The position numbers were made by a program, and so were the translations under genes. A stretch of 53,542 bases of DNA, from assembly GCA_964630905.1 (NCBI GenBank), contig CAZVWR010000016.1, positions 1 through 53,542 on the forward strand. Reading direction: 5' to 3'. The notes beneath the pieces were generated by a model that was not told the origin of the DNA, searched no databases, and saw only the letters and a program-made list of their open reading frames with translations. This document shows, piece by piece, positions 50,505 through 53,542 of the stretch; position 1 is the first letter of the stretch; every line of letters starts with the position of its first letter. The DNA comes from JAGOEX01 sp964630905. Lineage in GTDB: Bacteria; UBP6; UBA1177.

Positions 50505-50615
50505 ATCTTGTCAGCGGAAAATTGAAGAAAAGTCGTTTTAATTCAAAGAGTTGAGAAATGATTTTACAACAAAAACATATGTAGATATGGCGCCCTCTTT
50601 TAACAGGATTAAAAA

Positions 50616-53444
50616 TTATTGTTTTTCTGGTTCAATATTTGGTTCCAAATCTTGGTTTGTTATTTCTTCTGGTTCAGGAATGTTGTGTATAACCCAGTTG
50701 TATTCTGACAATTTTGATACAACAAAATGAGTCTTATAACCAAAAAAGCTTTCATAGTCGGAATTCTCTTTTGAAAGAAACCCTTTCCCAATCCACTTAT
50801 TTGCAATTTTCTCATCGTTGATCCCAATATAAAGAGTCGGTTTAATTCTGCGTTCTCTTAATTCATTAATAAAAATGAAGAGTTCGCTAATTACTTTATT
50901 TTCTTTTTCTTCATCAATATATTCCGTTGTGACAAAAATCGCCCTACAAATTGCCACAATTTCATTTTTTTTATCTCTAAACATCATATCTGATTTAATT
51001 TCTTTAAAATCTTTGTTTTTAAATAGAGTTGTGCTTGCATCACGAACCCTCTGTTCAAGCGATTCTCTGTCAGGGTATCCAAAAGTAATATCACTTCTAA
51101 TTAGCCTATCGTCCAAATATTCAAACCCCTTATTATTAAACCAACTACTGAATTCTATTTGCATATTTTTATTTTCAATTGAAGGAATTGCTACATTAAT
51201 TTCGGAAAAAGTATTTCTGATTTTATCACTTTGATAAAAAGGAGATATGTAAACTTCAAGAATATCTTTAATGATTTGATCTGAAATATTATTCTTTAGG
51301 AATCTTTGAAATTTAATAAATGACTCGGGATAAAGCATTTTGATAAGTTCTTCAAATTTTTGAGAGAATCTGGCACGATCGTTGATTGCATCGTCAGAGT
51401 AATTAATTTTGCCGACAAATGTTTCCCTTAAAACATCAATTTGTTTAACAACAATTCTAAAAAGAATAAGTCTTGCTTTTTCGTTTCCATTTTCTGCCAG
51501 ATCTAAAATACAATCCAAAAACCAACCGATAATGCTTCTATCAAATGAAAAAATACCATTGCCATCCAGATGTACCCCTATTGTGTGCTCACTTTGGTCT
51601 GATTCGCTTCTTCTTAAAACAGGCAGGTGAAATAAAAATTCAAATATAGTGTCGAAATTCTCATTTTTAATTATTTCCTGAATAACAGAAGGGTCTTTAC
51701 TGTTTTCATCTCTAAATATTTCTATAAAATTCAGAGCGTTTACAAAACAAATGTTTGAATAGAGAAAATAAAAAGATATCACCTTTGATAAACCGTTCGT
51801 TGTTTTATGATAGTCAAAGAGTTTTTTGTTTATTTCAAGTTCTCTTTCATTTATATTCTCTTTGCTGTTCAATGTAATTTTCAGAATTTTAGAAATTAAA
51901 TTGAACGCTAAGAAATGGTCTGATTGATCTTTTTTGTTAAATATAATGTCAAAAATCTCAAAAATAAGGACTTTTGTTATTTCATACATTTCTTGCGATG
52001 TTTCATTGACTTTGGAATTATCAGATTCTTTATCACGATAAATGTATTTTTCCCAAAGAGGTAGCACTCTTTCATAAAGATTTTTCTCATCAATTATTTC
52101 TGCCACTTCTCTGGAATTTTTTTGTTTGAGAAAGTATTCATTCCCTAATTTTAAAAGATCTTGGTCAGTAAAGGGTTCTTTTTTTAAAAGAAGAAATTTA
52201 TCCAGGTTGGGTTTTACAAGGATCGGCTGTCGCTTATTTTTGATATTTTCAAATAATATATGCAGAAGCTTTTTTTCATTTTCATTTTCAGTCTTGTACT
52301 TTTTTTCTAATTTTATTATTTTGTTGTCATAAATCTCTTCATTAATAAGGCTGGTATACAACTCATAATTTGAATGTTTGATTGAAATCAATGATATGAG
52401 GTCTTCAATTTCGATTTCACCACATAGTATCTTCCATGTATCTAGAATTTCTTTGAAAACTCTTTTTATAGCTCTAGGTGTTTTAACAATATTTGAACTG
52501 TAGATAAAGGTAGGTTCCATCTTATCAACTTCGCTTCCTAAATAATTCTTATCTATGATTCCTTCAATATTTTCAATGCCATATGGATAAATCATTTTGT
52601 TTTCATTGAAAGTTCTAATTAGACAATGTGCAAGAATTTTATAAGTATTGATGATTTCATCATTATTAAGAAAAACATCATTTCTGGTGTTGAAAAGTTT
52701 TTCAACATCAAGCCCTTCTATAGGACGGAATACTGATAATATGTAACGGATGTTATTTGCATTTTTTAGTCTATCAAAAAGAGGTTGGACTTGGGCTGCC
52801 GCATGTTTACTCATCATAATTCTATCAATGTCTTCTACTACAAGAACAAGTTTTTTATTTATTAGAAAAAGCGTGTCATCCAATCTATCAATTATTTTCT
52901 CAGGATCATAAGAGCTAATACCTAAATTGATAAGAAGATCAAAAAAAGAGCCTGTTTTTGCGAGAGCACCCTGATATTTCTCTGGAACACAGCTCAAATG
53001 TGTCACATCAATATATTTTGATGCTTCATAAATCATTTTTGACAGTATTTGTTGAGAAAGAATTCCCAGATTTCTACCCCAGCTATCTATACGACAAAAA
53101 ATGTATTCGTCCTCTAATTGTTTTTTAGCTCTTTCAATTAGCCAGGTTTTACCAATTCCGAACTCTCCAAAAAGAATGAAATTTTTATGCTTTTTTATGT
53201 TATCAATGATAAAATGTTTAAATCTTTGTTCAGTGTTGAAATAATCTATCCCGTCATGATCATCATCATTCTTTTCAATCCAGGTAATTAATTCTGAGAA
53301 TTCAATTTTGCTTTTTTCATCACTGACTTCCAAATCAATTTTCTTTTCAATTATAATATGGTTTTCATTCTCAGCTTTTTCTTTTAACTTGAAAAAAAAG
53401 GTCTCGAAAAGTGCCTTTATTAACAATAGAGCAAATGAAATCAA
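50616..53444 (-). CDS. KAP-type P-loop NTPase, membrane-anchored (start uncertain)
   Basis: A 942-residue protein if started at the TTG at 53444. The frame stays open 51 bases further upstream to a TGA at 53496-53498 and has no ATG or GTG, so the true start is unclear. The N-terminus is a hydrophobic helix (ISFALLLIKALFETFFF). An acidic linker follows, then a STAND/KAP-like NTPase with Walker A FGEFGIGKTWLIERAKK at about residue 95 and Walker B LVLVVEDIDRIM at about 200. A long helical region without recognised motifs and a C-terminal alpha/beta domain (from about 790) complete the protein. KAP NTPases are often found with antiphage or mobile genes. The gene is more A/T rich than the dcw genes. 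Confidence 0.75.
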   Translation of the reverse strand: MISFALLLIKALFETFFFKLKEKAENENHIIIEKKIDLEVSDEKSKIEFSELITWIEKNDDDHDGIDYFNTEQRFKHFIIDNIKKHKNFILFGEFGIGKTWLIERAKKQLEDEYIFCRIDSWGRNLGILSQQILSKMIYEASKYIDVTHLSCVPEKYQGALAKTGSFFDLLINLGISSYDPEKIIDRLDDTLFLINKKLVLVVEDIDRIMMSKHAAAQVQPLFDRLKNANNIRYILSVFRPIEGLDVEKLFNTRNDVFLNNDEIINTYKILAHCLIRTFNENKMIYPYGIENIEGIIDKNYLGSEVDKMEPTFIYSSNIVKTPRAIKRVFKEILDTWKILCGEIEIEDLISLISIKHSNYELYTSLINEEIYDNKIIKLEKKYKTENENEKKLLHILFENIKNKRQPILVKPNLDKFLLLKKEPFTDQDLLKLGNEYFLKQKNSREVAEIIDEKNLYERVLPLWEKYIYRDKESDNSKVNETSQEMYEITKVLIFEIFDIIFNKKDQSDHFLAFNLISKILKITLNSKENINERELEINKKLFDYHKTTNGLSKVISFYFLYSNICFVNALNFIEIFRDENSKDPSVIQEIIKNENFDTIFEFLFHLPVLRRSESDQSEHTIGVHLDGNGIFSFDRSIIGWFLDCILDLAENGNEKARLILFRIVVKQIDVLRETFVGKINYSDDAINDRARFSQKFEELIKMLYPESFIKFQRFLKNNISDQIIKDILEVYISPFYQSDKIRNTFSEINVAIPSIENKNMQIEFSSWFNNKGFEYLDDRLIRSDITFGYPDRESLEQRVRDASTTLFKNKDFKEIKSDMMFRDKKNEIVAICRAIFVTTEYIDEEKENKVISELFIFINELRERRIKPTLYIGINDEKIANKWIGKGFLSKENSDYESFFGYKTHFVVSKLSEYNWVIHNIPEPEEITNQDLEPNIEPEKQ

Positions 53445-53503
53445 GAAAATAATTGCTGAAGAAATGAGTGAGAATAAAAGAGCTGTCTGAACCCTTCAGA
53501 AAA

Positions 53504-53512
53504 AAGTGGACA
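53504..53512 (-). repeat. Right copy of a 9-bp inverted repeat around the KAP NTPase gene
   Basis: On the minus strand this reads TGTCCACTT, followed by a T-rich run and CTGAAGGG. It mirrors the copy at 50496-50504. Its position just upstream of the NTPase reading frame would fit a mobile-element end, but no transposase is present between the copies. Confidence 0.35.
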
Positions 53513-53542
53513 GTTAGTTAAGCCAACTTACACTAATTGAGA

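Noticed and set aside
50616..51100. PD-(D/E)xK nuclease domain at the C-terminus of the KAP protein
   Set aside because: A D and an E occur at vaguely suitable spacing, but no ExK triad is visible and the alignment was forced.
53504..53542. Insertion-sequence end with a truncated transposase
   Set aside because: The TGTCCACTT inverted repeat resembles transposon termini, but no transposase or target duplication is visible, so only the repeat itself is reported at low confidence.

Overview
The window looks like a chromosomal segment of a diderm (Gram-negative-type) bacterium with a visibly A/T-rich genome. Three lines support this: several lipoprotein signal peptides, O-antigen/exopolysaccharide genes, and a complete-looking division and cell-wall (dcw) operon whose MurE carries the DNPR motif of meso-diaminopimelate enzymes. 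The secreted proteins combine short CITAFDC-type cysteine modules, DUF4215-type repeats, EGF domains, acidic or Gly/Asn/Ser linkers and EP-rich linkers. That style is typical of Myxococcota and related former Deltaproteobacteria. This taxonomic guess is an inference; no rRNA gene is present to settle it.

Layout. (1) 1-9.6 kb, minus strand: a truncated tRNA-Gly(GCC), then a five-gene operon read leftward from a clear promoter at 9.54-9.57 kb. It encodes an EGF-rich lipoprotein, free-methionine-R-sulfoxide reductase and three large Cys-rich lipoproteins. Two of those lipoproteins carry 15 copies in total of a 66-residue, four-cysteine module that I do not recognise. (2) 9.6-12.3 kb: an LPP20-like lipoprotein with promoter and terminator, then a plus-strand OsmC / NfeD / SPFH (stomatin-like) operon. 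(3) 12.3-12.7 kb: a non-coding stretch that, on the minus strand, holds a promoter, a structured candidate RNA and a U-tract. (4) 12.7-17.9 kb: an EP-repeat membrane/TPR protein interrupted by a 100-N assembly gap, a GGDEF / secreted ankyrin operon, a HAD phosphatase and adenylate kinase. (5) 18-24.2 kb, plus strand: a very A/T-rich polysaccharide operon with a Wzz-like protein carrying a kinase-like but Walker-less tail, a Wzy/ligase, a Wzx flippase and an asparagine-synthetase-like protein. (6) 24.2-49.5 kb, minus strand: 23 tightly packed genes that read as one superoperon, mraZ-rsmH-ftsL-ftsI-murE-murF-murD-ftsW-murG-murC-murB-ddl-ftsQ-ftsA-ftsZ, then a radical SAM protein, etfA, a GlcD-type FAD oxidase, etfB and four nucleotide-sugar/glycan genes. 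A MraZ operator of 10-bp-spaced TGG repeats sits at its head. (7) 49.6-53.5 kb: a nucleotidyltransferase with a small overlapping partner, then a KAP-type P-loop NTPase bracketed by a short inverted repeat.

How it fits together. The superoperon couples septal peptidoglycan synthesis to a redox module and to surface-glycan precursor genes, and it converges on the plus-strand polysaccharide operon. The two membrane steps of peptidoglycan precursor synthesis look abnormal here: mraY is absent from its usual place between murF and murD, and MurG has lost its glycine-rich loops. The most unusual material is the repeat-module lipoprotein operon, the split C-type lectin domain in its largest protein, the candidate RNA at 12.35-12.48 kb and the aberrant lipid I/II steps.
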